In this document: positions 44,788 to 54,190 of the stretch, in pieces
Layout: each line of letters opens with the position of its first letter
How positions within the stretch are numbered: position 1 is the first letter of the stretch
NCBI RefSeq assembly: GCF_010731715.1
Contig: NZ_AP022587.1
Coordinates: 5,022,001 to 5,086,000, forward strand
DNA: 64,000 bases
From: Mycobacterium stomatepiae
GTDB taxonomy: Bacteria > Actinomycetota > Actinomycetes > Mycobacteriales > Mycobacteriaceae
Direction: 5' to 3'
Notes under the pieces: model-generated
Databases searched by the model: none
Told to the model about the DNA's origin: nothing
What the model saw: only the letters and a program-made list of their open reading frames with translations
Position numbers and translations under genes: made by a program

Positions 44788-46461
44788 GTGATCCGACGAG
44801 TGAGCAAATGCACGGCGGCCGTTGCGGTGTGCGCGGCGCTGGTTCTCAGCGGGTGTGGCAAATCGAATGGCCCCGAGCCGCTGAGCGCGATTGCCAGCCC
44901 GGCCATCCCGCTGACCGTGCAGGAGGTGCCCAATCCGCTGCGCGGCCAGTACGAAGACCTGCTGATGCCACTTTTCCCGCAAGGCAGTCCCGCCCAACAC
45001 CAGTACCCGGCGTGGCCGGCGTCCTACGACGCCAGCTTGCGTGTCACCTGGCGGCAGCTGCAGCCGGTCGATCCGGCCAGGCTGCCTCCCGATGCACCCG
45101 ACGATCGCAAGTTCGACTTCAGCGTGATCGACGACGCGCTAGCAAAACTCGCCGGCGCAAACATGCGGCTGACCCTTCGCGTGGTCGCCTACAACTCCTG
45201 TTGCAACTCCTGGTACCCGAACAACACGAACATCGCGATTCCCGACTTCATGTGGCCGCTGGCTGCCAACTATACTGGGCCGCAACGTTATTGGTGGACT
45301 GCCGGGGTGACGCACGTCGTTCCGAAATGGAATGACCCTCAGTACCTGGACGCGTTCTCTGCGCTGCTCGCCGCGCTGGGTCGCCGTTACGACGGCGACG
45401 AGCGGCTGAGCGTCTTCGAGTTCTCCGGCTACGGAGACTTCAGCGAGAACCACATCTCCTATCAGCGTGACACGCTGGGCGCGCCGGGCCCGGCCCCCGA
45501 CGAAAGCGTGGCAAAGCTCGGCTATTACAGCCAATTTCGTGACCAAGACATCACCGCCGCATCCATTCGGCAGCTCGTTGCCGCGCATGTCAGCGCCTTC
45601 CCTCATACCCAATTGGTGACGACGGCGCTGAACCCGGAGATCGTGCGGGAGCTGCTCGCCGACGACGTCACGAAGAAATTGTCCGCGCCGGTCGGTATCC
45701 GCGCGGATTGCCTCGGCGTCCAGGCGCCCTTGCCCGCCTGGGCCGAGCGGGAAGGCTCGCACTATTTGCAGGTGAAGGATCCGGTCGTCGGTCAGCTGAA
45801 AGACCGGATGGCCGCGGCGCTGGTGATTACCGAATGGTGCCAGTTGCCCGACGGAACCGATCCGAAGTCCTATTACGAAAAGGGCGTGCGCGACGTCGTC
45901 AAGTACCACGTATCGATGACGTCGAGTTACAACTTCCCGGCGGTGGACTCGAGTAGTCCGATGGACCCGGCGTTGTACCTGCTGTGGGCGCGAGCCAACG
46001 TGGTTGCCGGTTATCGGTATACGGCCGAAGCGCAGGCGGGATCGCAAACGTTCCGCGAGGGGGTGGCGACGATCGGGGTCACCTGGACCAACCACGGCTC
46101 CGCCGGCCTCAGCGAGAAATGGGTCCCCGGCTACCGGCTGGTGGATTTCACGGGCGCGGTGATCCGCGAGATGCCCGTGACCGTGAACCTCAAGACCCTG
46201 GTCCACGGCGACAACTCGGGTACCGAACCCGCCCCGGCGTCGGCCAACAAAACCGTGACCGTCGACATCGGGAGCCTGCCGCCCGGGAACTACACCCTGC
46301 AGGCGGCGGCCACCTGGCAACAGCACAAACCCGATGCCTCCCACGTCGTGAACTACCCCCCGATGCGGCTGGCCCGTGACGGGCGCGACGGAACCGGGTG
46401 GTATCCCATCGCAACGGTCGACATACCGCGCGACGTGGTCACCTCCACGCCACGACAGTGA
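44788..46461 (+). CDS. DUF4832 lipoprotein 2 (glycoside-hydrolase-like)
   Basis: This 557-residue paralogue of the 41224-42780 product has the same signal and lipobox (LVLSGCGK), the same barrel and beta-sandwich segments (RGQYEDLLMPLFPQGSP; GRRYDGDERLSVFEFSGY; TWQQHKPDASHVVNY), and an extra ~40 residues at about 145-190 and 220-250. The duplication seems to have included the promoter. The role in polysaccharide metabolism is inferred. Confidence 0.78.
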   Translation: MIRRVSKCTAAVAVCAALVLSGCGKSNGPEPLSAIASPAIPLTVQEVPNPLRGQYEDLLMPLFPQGSPAQHQYPAWPASYDASLRVTWRQLQPVDPARLPPDAPDDRKFDFSVIDDALAKLAGANMRLTLRVVAYNSCCNSWYPNNTNIAIPDFMWPLAANYTGPQRYWWTAGVTHVVPKWNDPQYLDAFSALLAALGRRYDGDERLSVFEFSGYGDFSENHISYQRDTLGAPGPAPDESVAKLGYYSQFRDQDITAASIRQLVAAHVSAFPHTQLVTTALNPEIVRELLADDVTKKLSAPVGIRADCLGVQAPLPAWAEREGSHYLQVKDPVVGQLKDRMAAALVITEWCQLPDGTDPKSYYEKGVRDVVKYHVSMTSSYNFPAVDSSSPMDPALYLLWARANVVAGYRYTAEAQAGSQTFREGVATIGVTWTNHGSAGLSEKWVPGYRLVDFTGAVIREMPVTVNLKTLVHGDNSGTEPAPASANKTVTVDIGSLPPGNYTLQAAATWQQHKPDASHVVNYPPMRLARDGRDGTGWYPIATVDIPRDVVTSTPRQ

Positions 46462-46633
46462 ATGGCGCGTAGGGTGCCTCGGCAAAACAACGCAAAAGTC
46501 CGCTGCTGCCTGGGCGGACGGCCGGATCCTGATTTGACGACGCTGCATAATGAGCGTTGGGTTTGCGCAGAGCGTCCATAGGAGACCGAATGTATGCTCT
46601 TACCCGCTAGGCCGTTAGAAGGGTATTCGCGGG

Positions 46634-48061
46634 ATGGATTTCCGTACTTTTGTCCGGATTATCGCGGCGCACTGGAAGCTCGCCGTGACCGCGCTGCTGA
46701 TGTGTACCCTGGGCGCCGCGTTCGTTACGGCGGTGCAGAACAAGCACTACCAATCGTCGGCCACCGTCCTGATCTCGTTCACCGGTGCTACCGACCTCAA
46801 CGAGGTGTACAGCGGCACGATGGCCGCTCAAGAGCGGCTGTCGTCGTATGCGCAGATCGCCGGTGGACGCAGCGTCGCAGAGCGCGCGGTCACTCAGCTG
46901 CAACTATCCATCAGTCCCGATGAAGTGCTGAGCCAAACCCAAGTCAAATACACCGCTAAATCGTTGCTGTTCACGATCAGCGTCAAGGACACCGATCCGT
47001 CCCGCGCCGCCGCGCTGGCCGGTGCGATGGCGGATCAGTTCAGCGCCCTCGTCCCGACACTGGCCGGCAACCCGCGCCCGGCCGACACCATCGCTACGCC
47101 GACCGACGCTCCGGGAGGCCCCGGACCGCTGGGACCGCTGGGGCCGACGAACAAGCCATTCCCGATCGCCCACGCGAAGGTGGTGGAGTCGCCCCGGATA
47201 TCGCGCGTTCCGGTCTCGCCAGTGCCGGCGCGCAACATGGCGATCGGCTTTATCGCCGGTGTGCTGCTGGCCATCGCGGTGGCGCTGACCCGCGAGGCCA
47301 GTGACCGCACCGTGCGCACCCGCGAAAAACTGGAGGAGCTTTCGGGTTTGCCGACCCTGGCCGAGCTCCCCGGCAAGCGCGGCACGGCCCCGAAGTTCGG
47401 CACCGACGCCGCATTCGACGACGCGGTGCGCGGCCTGGCCGCCCGCCTGCGCAGGGCGATGGGGACCGGGAGCCGCCGCGTGCTCCTCACCGCGCCCTTC
47501 GGGGGCGAGGGAACCACCACGACCGCGCTGAACGTGTCGCACGTCTTCGCCCAGCTCGGCGAGGACGTGCTCTTGGTCGAGGGCGATACTCGCCGGCCCG
47601 TGATCGCCGGCCTGCTGAACGTCGAGTCGGGGGAGGGGTTGGCCAACGCGCTGGCCAACCCCGGTATCGCCGCCGACGCGGTGCGGCCGACGGTGATCTC
47701 CAGACTGTTCGTATTGGCGTCGCGGTCATTCCGCCGCGAGACCCCCTCGGCCAGCTCGTACCAACCGGAAGTGATCGACGCCGTGCTGGCAGACCTGTCC
47801 TCGCGCTTTGACCGGGTGGTGGTCGATGGGCCGCCCGTGTTGGCGACGGTCGACACCGGCCTGCTGGTCGGCGCGGTTCAAGCCACGGTGTTGGTGGTGC
47901 GGGCAAGGCGCACCACCGCCGACGAAATCACAGACGCGTTGACGGCGTTGCGCGCGGTCAACGCGGAGGTCATCGGAACCGTGCTGACCGACGCCCGACC
48001 GTCAATGCGAACCAGCGCCGCGGGACGGAACTACCGGGCAAAGGCCAGAGGGTCGGCGTGA
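46634..48061 (+). CDS. Wzz/BY-kinase-like polysaccharide copolymerase, degenerate P-loop
   Basis: This 475-residue protein has a Wzz domain (TM1 about 15-35; TM2 about 203-220) fused to a cytoplasmic CpsD/BY-kinase-like ATPase. The Walker A reads PFGGEGTTTTALN: the Lys expected after GEG is Thr294. Walker A' is VEGDTRRPVI in place of the usual D-x-D. There is no Tyr-rich C-terminal cluster. Kinase activity is therefore doubtful, and it may act as a structural chain-length regulator of Wzy. It overlaps the polymerase gene by four bases. Confidence 0.85.
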   Translation: MDFRTFVRIIAAHWKLAVTALLMCTLGAAFVTAVQNKHYQSSATVLISFTGATDLNEVYSGTMAAQERLSSYAQIAGGRSVAERAVTQLQLSISPDEVLSQTQVKYTAKSLLFTISVKDTDPSRAAALAGAMADQFSALVPTLAGNPRPADTIATPTDAPGGPGPLGPLGPTNKPFPIAHAKVVESPRISRVPVSPVPARNMAIGFIAGVLLAIAVALTREASDRTVRTREKLEELSGLPTLAELPGKRGTAPKFGTDAAFDDAVRGLAARLRRAMGTGSRRVLLTAPFGGEGTTTTALNVSHVFAQLGEDVLLVEGDTRRPVIAGLLNVESGEGLANALANPGIAADAVRPTVISRLFVLASRSFRRETPSASSYQPEVIDAVLADLSSRFDRVVVDGPPVLATVDTGLLVGAVQATVLVVRARRTTADEITDALTALRAVNAEVIGTVLTDARPSMRTSAAGRNYRAKARGSA

Positions 48062-49524
48062 TCCACTACCTGCAGAGTCGCCATCGCATGGCGGTAACTG
48101 CAGCCCTGCTGGCGATGTTCGCGTTCGGGTGCTTCGTGTTCGGCGTGCTTGCGGTGCGCCGAACCACCGAGGGTGTGGTGCTCACCGCCGTGTTGTTCTG
48201 CGTGGTCGTCTACTGGGTGAAACCCGAGGGGATGGTAGCGGTCACGCTGTTTGGGGCGTTCGCCGCGCTGCCCGAAGACTTGCACGTCGGCAAAGTCCTT
48301 GGCCCGGTAACGATTTACGCCTACCAACTGGCCGCGGTGCTCGCCATCTGCTACCTGATCCCGGTCGTGAAACCGCGGTTCTCGGATTTCCGATTGCCCG
48401 GGATCCTGGTGCTCGTGGTGGTGGTCTCCACCATCGCCGGACTCGCGACGGGACAACTCCCCCTGGTGGTGATGCGCGAAGCGTCGACGATGCTCGAATT
48501 GGTGGTTGGGTTCGTGCTGGCCGTGTGTGTCGTCTACGGCGGCTACCTGGCATTTTCGCTGCGCGTGATGATCGTGGTTTTGTGGTTTTCGGCGGCCATG
48601 GCGGTGGTCAGTTCCTTGCATGCGATCCGGCTGGCCGGCCGTGCGGAAAGCCTGGAAGACACCACGGGCGCGGGCCAGGCCCTGCGCATCATCGTGTCCA
48701 CCCAAACGCCGGCCACCGCCGTGCTGAGCGGACTCGTCGCCGCCGCGGTCGTCGGCCGGGTTAAACCCGCGGTGTACTTCGCGGTCGGGCCCCCGGCGTT
48801 GCTCATTTCGCTGCTGTCCTTCTCCCGCAACACACTGATCGCCATGGCGGTAGCCGGCGGCATCGCCCTGCTGGGCAGTTTGAGCTGGGCGGCCCTGCGC
48901 CGTATAGTCGCTGCTCTCGCCGTCGCCGGGGCCGCCATCGCGATGGCGGTGCCGGGGTCGCTGTTTTTGCTGCAACGCTCCAAGAGCGGGGCATGGCTCG
49001 CCGATCAGTTCGCCGCGTTCAATCAACGGGTGCTGGGCGAAGTTACGGAAAGCGCGCTCGCCGTAGATGATTCGGCGCTGGAGCGACTGCGGGAAATCAA
49101 TCTGCTCAAGGAGACCATTGCCGCGGCCCCGGTGTTCGGCCACGGCCTGGGCTACCCCTATCAACCGCCGACCGGGAACGACGAGTTCCATATGACGCTC
49201 TACCCCGCCTATTCCCACAACTTCTACCTGTGGTGGTTGGCCAAGGCCGGGGCCGTGGGTATGGCGGTATTCGCGTTGTTCGCGCTCACGCCGGTGATCC
49301 TGGCGCTGCGTTGTGCGTCCGCGCCGGCGAAGATCAGTGCGGCGGTCAGCGCCGGACTCCTGGCGATATCCGCGGTGTGGCCGTTGCCGGAGATGCCGAT
49401 GGACGCCCTCGGGCTGGGTCTGGCCCTGGGGACCGCGATGGGATACGCCGGCTTGCGGCGCAGGGCCCAGGCTGCCGGCCAGCCAGTCGAGCACGCGCCG
49501 GCCCTGACCGCGACGCCCAGCTGA
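48058..49524 (+). CDS. O-antigen polymerase/ligase-like membrane protein (Wzy)
   Basis: This 488-residue protein has about 12 TMs and the O-antigen ligase/Wzy_C family region (SFSRNTLIAMAVAGG near the middle; large loop with GHGLGYPYQPP and AYSHNFYLWWLAKAGAVG). Wzy joins lipid-linked repeat units outside the membrane. GTG 48058 overlaps the Wzz-like stop (GTGA). This adjacency supports a Wzx/Wzy-type pathway. Confidence 0.85.
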   Translation: MIHYLQSRHRMAVTAALLAMFAFGCFVFGVLAVRRTTEGVVLTAVLFCVVVYWVKPEGMVAVTLFGAFAALPEDLHVGKVLGPVTIYAYQLAAVLAICYLIPVVKPRFSDFRLPGILVLVVVVSTIAGLATGQLPLVVMREASTMLELVVGFVLAVCVVYGGYLAFSLRVMIVVLWFSAAMAVVSSLHAIRLAGRAESLEDTTGAGQALRIIVSTQTPATAVLSGLVAAAVVGRVKPAVYFAVGPPALLISLLSFSRNTLIAMAVAGGIALLGSLSWAALRRIVAALAVAGAAIAMAVPGSLFLLQRSKSGAWLADQFAAFNQRVLGEVTESALAVDDSALERLREINLLKETIAAAPVFGHGLGYPYQPPTGNDEFHMTLYPAYSHNFYLWWLAKAGAVGMAVFALFALTPVILALRCASAPAKISAAVSAGLLAISAVWPLPEMPMDALGLGLALGTAMGYAGLRRRAQAAGQPVEHAPALTATPS

Positions 49525-49563
49525 AATTGCGCGAGCGTCACCCGGTTGGTTGCCGACCTGGTT

Positions 49564-49575
49564 TATCTTGACCGT
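49564..49575 (+). promoter_or_regulatory. -10 element of a leaderless small ORF
   Basis: TATCTT followed by exactly 6 bases and ATG 49576, a canonical mycobacterial leaderless arrangement. Confidence 0.55.
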
Positions 49576-49647
49576 ATGCCCGGTTTGCTGGGGGACTTGC
49601 GTGCGTACACCCGTCAGCCGCGCTGGCGCGCGCGTGGCGGAAAATGA
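49576..49647 (+). CDS. Leaderless 23-residue ORF coupled to a glycosyltransferase
   Basis: This ORF encodes MPGLLGDLRAYTRQPRWRAR and three more residues, a basic peptide. The TGA overlaps the ATG of the following glycosyltransferase (ATGA). A -10 hexamer sits six bases before its ATG, and the glycosyltransferase itself has no good Shine-Dalgarno sequence outside this ORF, so translational coupling is plausible. It may only be a leader, not a functional peptide. Confidence 0.45.
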   Translation: MPGLLGDLRAYTRQPRWRARGGK

Positions 49648-50657
49648 TCGCAGTCACTCACGTAGGGCCCGACATGTACAGCATCGGTGGGACGCAGTCG
49701 GTGATCCGCGTCATCCGTGACAACAAGATTGGCGCGGACGACATGAGCGTTCTTTCGACATGGAGCGGCCGCAACCAGGTGAGGAACCTGCTTCTGATGG
49801 CGCGTGCGGCGGTTGCGCTTGCCACCGCGCCCCGCGCGACCATCGTGCATTTCCACATCTCCAATGGAGGAGCCTGGCTGCGCGATGGACCGTTGATCCG
49901 CCTGGCCAGCGCTCGGGGCCGACGGATTATCGTCACGATCCACGGCCCCGACTTTCCCGAGTTCGCCAGATCACGTCCCCGCTTCGTGGGGGGCACGTTG
50001 CAGCATGCCGACCATGTGATCGTCCTATCGGAGGAAGCGCGCGGTTCGGTGGCCGAGGTGGCGCCCGCGGTGTCAACCTCCGTGGTGGCGAACCCGATCG
50101 TGATTGATCGAGACGCGCCCCGCGCCAGCTCGACGCCACCGGTGGTGCTTTTTGCGGGCACCATCGGGCACCGCAAAGGTGTGGACAGGCTTGTCGAGGC
50201 CTGGCGGCTGCTTCTCGCCGAGGGCATTGAGGGGCGTTGCCGAATAGTCGGACCCGTCGACGACTACGCTCCGCCGCCGACCGAGCGCCTCTCCGTTGAT
50301 GGGCCGATTTCCCCGGATGGTGTCCGTGAGCTGCTCCGGACGGTTCGAGTGGTTGCGCTTCCGTCATTCGCTGAAGGGATGCCGATGATCCTCACCGAGG
50401 CCCTCGCCAGCGCGCGGCCGTTCGTGGCGACCCCGGTGGGCGGTACAGCACAGATCGCGTCCGACCCCGGCATGCTCGTACCGGTTGGTGACGTGCCCGC
50501 CCTGGCGGCGGCGATCGGCCGCTACCTGCGCGATCCCTACTTGGCCGAACGTGATGGTCTCCGAGGTCAGGCGCACATCGCGGCGACCCGCAGCCCCGAA
50601 GTCATCGGAACGCAGCTTCGCCGGATATACGAGGGATGTGGCATTGAAACGAGTTGA
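49644..50657 (+). CDS. GT4-family glycosyltransferase
   Basis: This 337-residue GT-B enzyme has N-terminal VGPDMYSIGGTQSVIRVI and the donor-binding C-half (FAGTIGHRKGVDRLVEAWRLL, then PSFAEGMPMILTEALASARPFVATPVGG with the E-x7-E motif). It adds a sugar to the growing lipid-linked unit; donor and acceptor are unknown. The aldo/keto reductase start (50638) overlaps its 3' end. Confidence 0.87.
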   Translation: MIAVTHVGPDMYSIGGTQSVIRVIRDNKIGADDMSVLSTWSGRNQVRNLLLMARAAVALATAPRATIVHFHISNGGAWLRDGPLIRLASARGRRIIVTIHGPDFPEFARSRPRFVGGTLQHADHVIVLSEEARGSVAEVAPAVSTSVVANPIVIDRDAPRASSTPPVVLFAGTIGHRKGVDRLVEAWRLLLAEGIEGRCRIVGPVDDYAPPPTERLSVDGPISPDGVRELLRTVRVVALPSFAEGMPMILTEALASARPFVATPVGGTAQIASDPGMLVPVGDVPALAAAIGRYLRDPYLAERDGLRGQAHIAATRSPEVIGTQLRRIYEGCGIETS

Positions 50658-51599
50658 ACTTCCGGGACCGCAGCTGACGGTGAGTACTGTCGGCTTCGGA
50701 TGCGGCAGCCTGATGCAGTGGCCGTTCCGCAAGGAGCGGATGGCGGTACTCGCCAGCGCGGTCGACAGCGGGATCACCCACTTCGACACCGCGCGGATGT
50801 ACGGCTTGGGGATGGCCGAGGCGGAATTGGGGAGGTTCTTGCGCACGGTGGATCGTGATGCCGTGACCATCGCTACCAAGTTCGGCATCGACGTCGGCGG
50901 CGCGGTTGGCCGTCTTGCCCGATTTCAGGGTCCGGCGCGGGCGCTACTACGAAAGGCGCCGGCGCTTCGGCGTGCCGCCAAGCGGCAGCAGGAACCGACG
51001 ACGACCCCCGGCTCTACGATCCCGCCGTCGCGGCACGCAGCCTTGACCAGAGTCTCGGGGCGCTGCGTGTCGACCACGTCGACATCTTGTTCGTTCATGC
51101 CCCGCGGCCCGGGGACACGGTGGCCAGCGACCAACTGCGTGAATTTTTCGAGCGTGCCCGCCAGCAGGGCAAGATTCGCGCCTGGGGCGTTTCTCAAGAG
51201 GAGGGGCTCGAAGCAGATTTTGCCCGCGCGTTCGCACCCGAGGGAGTGAGTCAACTTCGCGGTGACGTGCTCGACCCTGCGCCGCGGCCCGCCGACGTGG
51301 CGTTCGGCGTACTGAACGCGCCACATGCGAGGCTCGCCCAGGCGTTGTCTACGAACGCGCAATTGGCCAGACATTGGCGCGACACTCTCGAAATCGACCC
51401 GCAGGCGCCGGGCATGCTCGCGAAGTTGATCCTCGGGTCTTCGCTTACCGCAACGGGATGCCGCGCGATCCTGTACAGCACGACCAAACCGCAACGGGTC
51501 ACCGATGCGGCCAGCGCGGTCTGCGCACCACCGGACCCGGAGATCGTGACGCGGTTCCTCGGTCTGGTTGAGGAGTTTCGAGCGGGTGCTTGCGCGTGA
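50638..51599 (+). pseudogene. Aldo/keto reductase, frameshifted
   Basis: The N-terminal half (from GTG 50638) is a typical AKR: GFGCGSLMQ, SGITHFDTARMYG, IATKFGID. At about 50991-51000 the frame breaks (one base missing in a short G run before GAACCG). The other frame continues with DPRLYDPAVAARSLDQSLGA, VDHVDILFVHAP and a complete C-terminus to 51599. The predicted full protein is about 320 residues. It would reduce or oxidise a sugar or aldehyde in the polysaccharide pathway. Its TGA overlaps the next start. Confidence 0.85.
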
Positions 51600-53287
51600 T
51601 TCGTGGCCCCGGGGAGTTCGGCGATGGCACGACGATCCAGACCGATGTGGTGGTCGTCGGGGCCGGTCCGATCGGCATCGCGACGGCGCTGGAACTCGCG
51701 AGATCGGGCGTCCAGGTGGCGCTGATCGAAAGCGGTCGCGAGCATGCCCAGCACGCGACGCAGGATTTGGCGGCTTTCGATTCGCGGCAGGACGACTACT
51801 TCCATTCGCGTAGTGAGCTCGCGGTCAGTCGGCAGGTGGGGGGAACTACCGCCCTCTGGGGTGGGCGCTGCGTCAAGTTCGACCCCATCGACTTCGAGGA
51901 TCGGCCGATCACCGCGCAGGCGCCCTGGCCGATCGGGTACCGCGACGTCGAGCCGTACCTACAGCGGGCCTGTGATTGGGCGGCGTGCGGTCAGGCGGCA
52001 TTCAATGCGCACGACATCCCCGAGCTTGCGCATCGGGACATGATCGTGGGGCTTCCCGACGGTGTCGTGCGCACGACCGATCTCGAGCGCTGGGTGTTGC
52101 CAACGCGTTTCGGCCGCGAATATCGCCGTGCGTTGCGCGCCACCCCGGGTCTGACCGTGTGGACCGGCCTCACGTGCACCGAAATCGTGACGACCGAAGC
52201 CGGTGACGCCGTCGACCACCTCGTGGTCAAGACGCTCGACGGCCGCCAGGGAACATTCGTGGCGGCGGACTACGTCATCGCGACCGGTGGTTTGGAGGCA
52301 ACACGTTTGCTGCTGGTGTCCGACAGCCGTCATCCCGGTGGGCTGGGAAATGCGGGCGGGCACCTCGGACGGTGGTACATGGGTCACGTCGAGGCCCGGG
52401 TCGCGCGCGTGCATTTCACCACGGGCGAGGTCATCTACGGACACGAGCGGGACAACGGCGGGGTGTACGTTCGCCGCCGCTTTACCATCGATCCCGAACG
52501 ACAGCGTGAATCCGGGATGCCGAACTCCGCCGTCTGGCTGGTGAACCCCGCGGTCAGCGATCCCGATCATCGAAGTGGGATTCTGTCGGGTGTCTATCTC
52601 ACCCTGATATCTCCGGTCGGCCGGTTCCTGCTCGCGGAGGCGATTCGGGAGGCGCACACCAAAACCGACGCCACGCCACAGATTCGCGCGCACCTGCGAA
52701 ATATCTTGCGAGACCTGTTCCCATCCATCGCGTTTGCGGTCGCGTTTTGCTATGCCCGGTTCCTCCGCAGGGGCCGCAAGGCGCCGGGCTTTTTCGTGAA
52801 GAGCGCCGACAATCGATATCCGCTCCACTACCACGGCGAGCATGTCGGCCACTGGGAGAGTCGAGTCGAGCTCGCCGACGAACGAGACGCCCTGGGCATG
52901 CGCCGGATTCGCACCCACATGCACTTTTCCGACACCGACTACCAGAGCGTGCGCAAGGCCATCGTCGCGATCGATGAGCACCTTCGCCGCCACGGTGTCG
53001 GATACGTCGAGTGGCTCACCGACGACGTCGAGGGTTCGGTACGTGCCTACATGGCGCAACGGGCCGGTTTCCACCAGTCCGGAACCACTCGGATGTCGGC
53101 GACCCCGGAAGGGGGCGTCGTGGACTCACAGCTGCAGGTCCACGGCGTGCGCGGACTCTACGTCGCGAGCACGTCCGTCCTGCCGACATCCAGCCAGGCC
53201 AACCCGACACTGCTCGGCATCGCGCTGGGCGTCCGGCTTGCGGACCGCCTCGCAAACGCTCGAAAGGGTTGCGGACCTTCGGATTAA
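51596..53287 (+). CDS. GMC-type FAD oxidoreductase
   Basis: This ~563-residue flavoprotein has FAD motif DVVVVGAGPIGIATALELA, the GMC-like GGTTALWGGRCVKFDP, and C-terminal domain with FHQSGTTRMS and QANPTLLGIALGVRLAD. The family oxidises sugar or alcohol CH-OH groups. GTG 51596 overlaps the AKR stop (GTGA), so translation is coupled; TTG 51590 is also open. It probably modifies a sugar in the polysaccharide locus. Confidence 0.85.
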   Translation: MIRGPGEFGDGTTIQTDVVVVGAGPIGIATALELARSGVQVALIESGREHAQHATQDLAAFDSRQDDYFHSRSELAVSRQVGGTTALWGGRCVKFDPIDFEDRPITAQAPWPIGYRDVEPYLQRACDWAACGQAAFNAHDIPELAHRDMIVGLPDGVVRTTDLERWVLPTRFGREYRRALRATPGLTVWTGLTCTEIVTTEAGDAVDHLVVKTLDGRQGTFVAADYVIATGGLEATRLLLVSDSRHPGGLGNAGGHLGRWYMGHVEARVARVHFTTGEVIYGHERDNGGVYVRRRFTIDPERQRESGMPNSAVWLVNPAVSDPDHRSGILSGVYLTLISPVGRFLLAEAIREAHTKTDATPQIRAHLRNILRDLFPSIAFAVAFCYARFLRRGRKAPGFFVKSADNRYPLHYHGEHVGHWESRVELADERDALGMRRIRTHMHFSDTDYQSVRKAIVAIDEHLRRHGVGYVEWLTDDVEGSVRAYMAQRAGFHQSGTTRMSATPEGGVVDSQLQVHGVRGLYVASTSVLPTSSQANPTLLGIALGVRLADRLANARKGCGPSD

Positions 53288-53318
53288 AGATGACCGCTGA
53301 TACGCGTGGATCGGGGAA

Positions 53319-54188
53319 TCATGTCGGCGCCCGCCAGAGCTCGTCGATCAGGGACTTGGTCTCCCGGATATTCGTGCGGCTGGATGCGCCAAAGACGATC
53401 GAGTGGATCTGCGGCTGGCTGCAGACGTAGTGGATCGCCTCGCGTGGCGAGATCGCACCCGAGGCGAGGACCGACATCGCGATCACCCGGCAGCGGCGTT
53501 CACGGATCGTCTTCTCGTAAAGCTCTATGCCCCCACACATCCGGAAACCGATCTTGTTGAAATTGGTGCAGATTATCGGGTTCTCGATTCCCTGCTTCTC
53601 CAGCACATCGAGGAGGCGCGGCAGGTTCATCGTGATGAAGCCCGGCTCGGCGTTGTACTTCAGCTTGACATGGTCGGCGAAGAGTCGGAAGGTCTCGTCC
53701 ATTCCGAGCCCGAGAAGTAGGTCCGTGACGACGTTCTGAAGGAAGATGACGGGTGTCGACAGTCCGGCGAACATCTTCATCTCGGCATCGACCAGCAGCT
53801 GCATCAGCGGCTCCACGTCCTTGCTGGCGAGAGCAACGCCGCCCTTGAACATCGACCGGACGGCCCCGGTGTCCGGCAAAAACTTCCGGAGCGCCTCCAT
53901 CATTCCGAACTCCGTCACGGCATTCGCATACTTGTGCGCATACGGCATGCATGGGTAAAAGACGTAGTCTGGGTATTCAATCTCGTTGGCGCGGAAATGA
54001 TCACAGATTTCGCCAACGCGATCGTGGGTCGTGCAGACGAACGTGCGGATGCCTTCCCGGTAGGCGTCGTCGAGCGTCGCGAGCACGGCCGGGAGGTGCT
54101 GGAAACGCATCGCCTGTGCGCGCGCCTTTTCCTCGGACATATGGTTGACGCCGAAAAATTGATTGTCTCCGAACAGCACACGGTCCAT
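53319..54188 (-). CDS. Aldo/keto reductase-like TIM-barrel protein, unknown
   Basis: This 289-residue protein begins MDRVLFGDNQFFGVNHMSEE and contains a C-terminal AKR-like end (SVLASGAISPREAIHYV and SIVFGASSRTNIRETKSLID). The classical AKR Asp-Tyr-Lys-His set is not clear. It is three bases after the Gfo/Idh/MocA gene. Possibly a sugar epimerase, aldolase or reductase acting with it; the reaction is unknown. Confidence 0.6.
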   Translation of the reverse strand: MDRVLFGDNQFFGVNHMSEEKARAQAMRFQHLPAVLATLDDAYREGIRTFVCTTHDRVGEICDHFRANEIEYPDYVFYPCMPYAHKYANAVTEFGMMEALRKFLPDTGAVRSMFKGGVALASKDVEPLMQLLVDAEMKMFAGLSTPVIFLQNVVTDLLLGLGMDETFRLFADHVKLKYNAEPGFITMNLPRLLDVLEKQGIENPIICTNFNKIGFRMCGGIELYEKTIRERRCRVIAMSVLASGAISPREAIHYVCSQPQIHSIVFGASSRTNIRETKSLIDELWRAPT

Positions 54189-54190
54189 GG

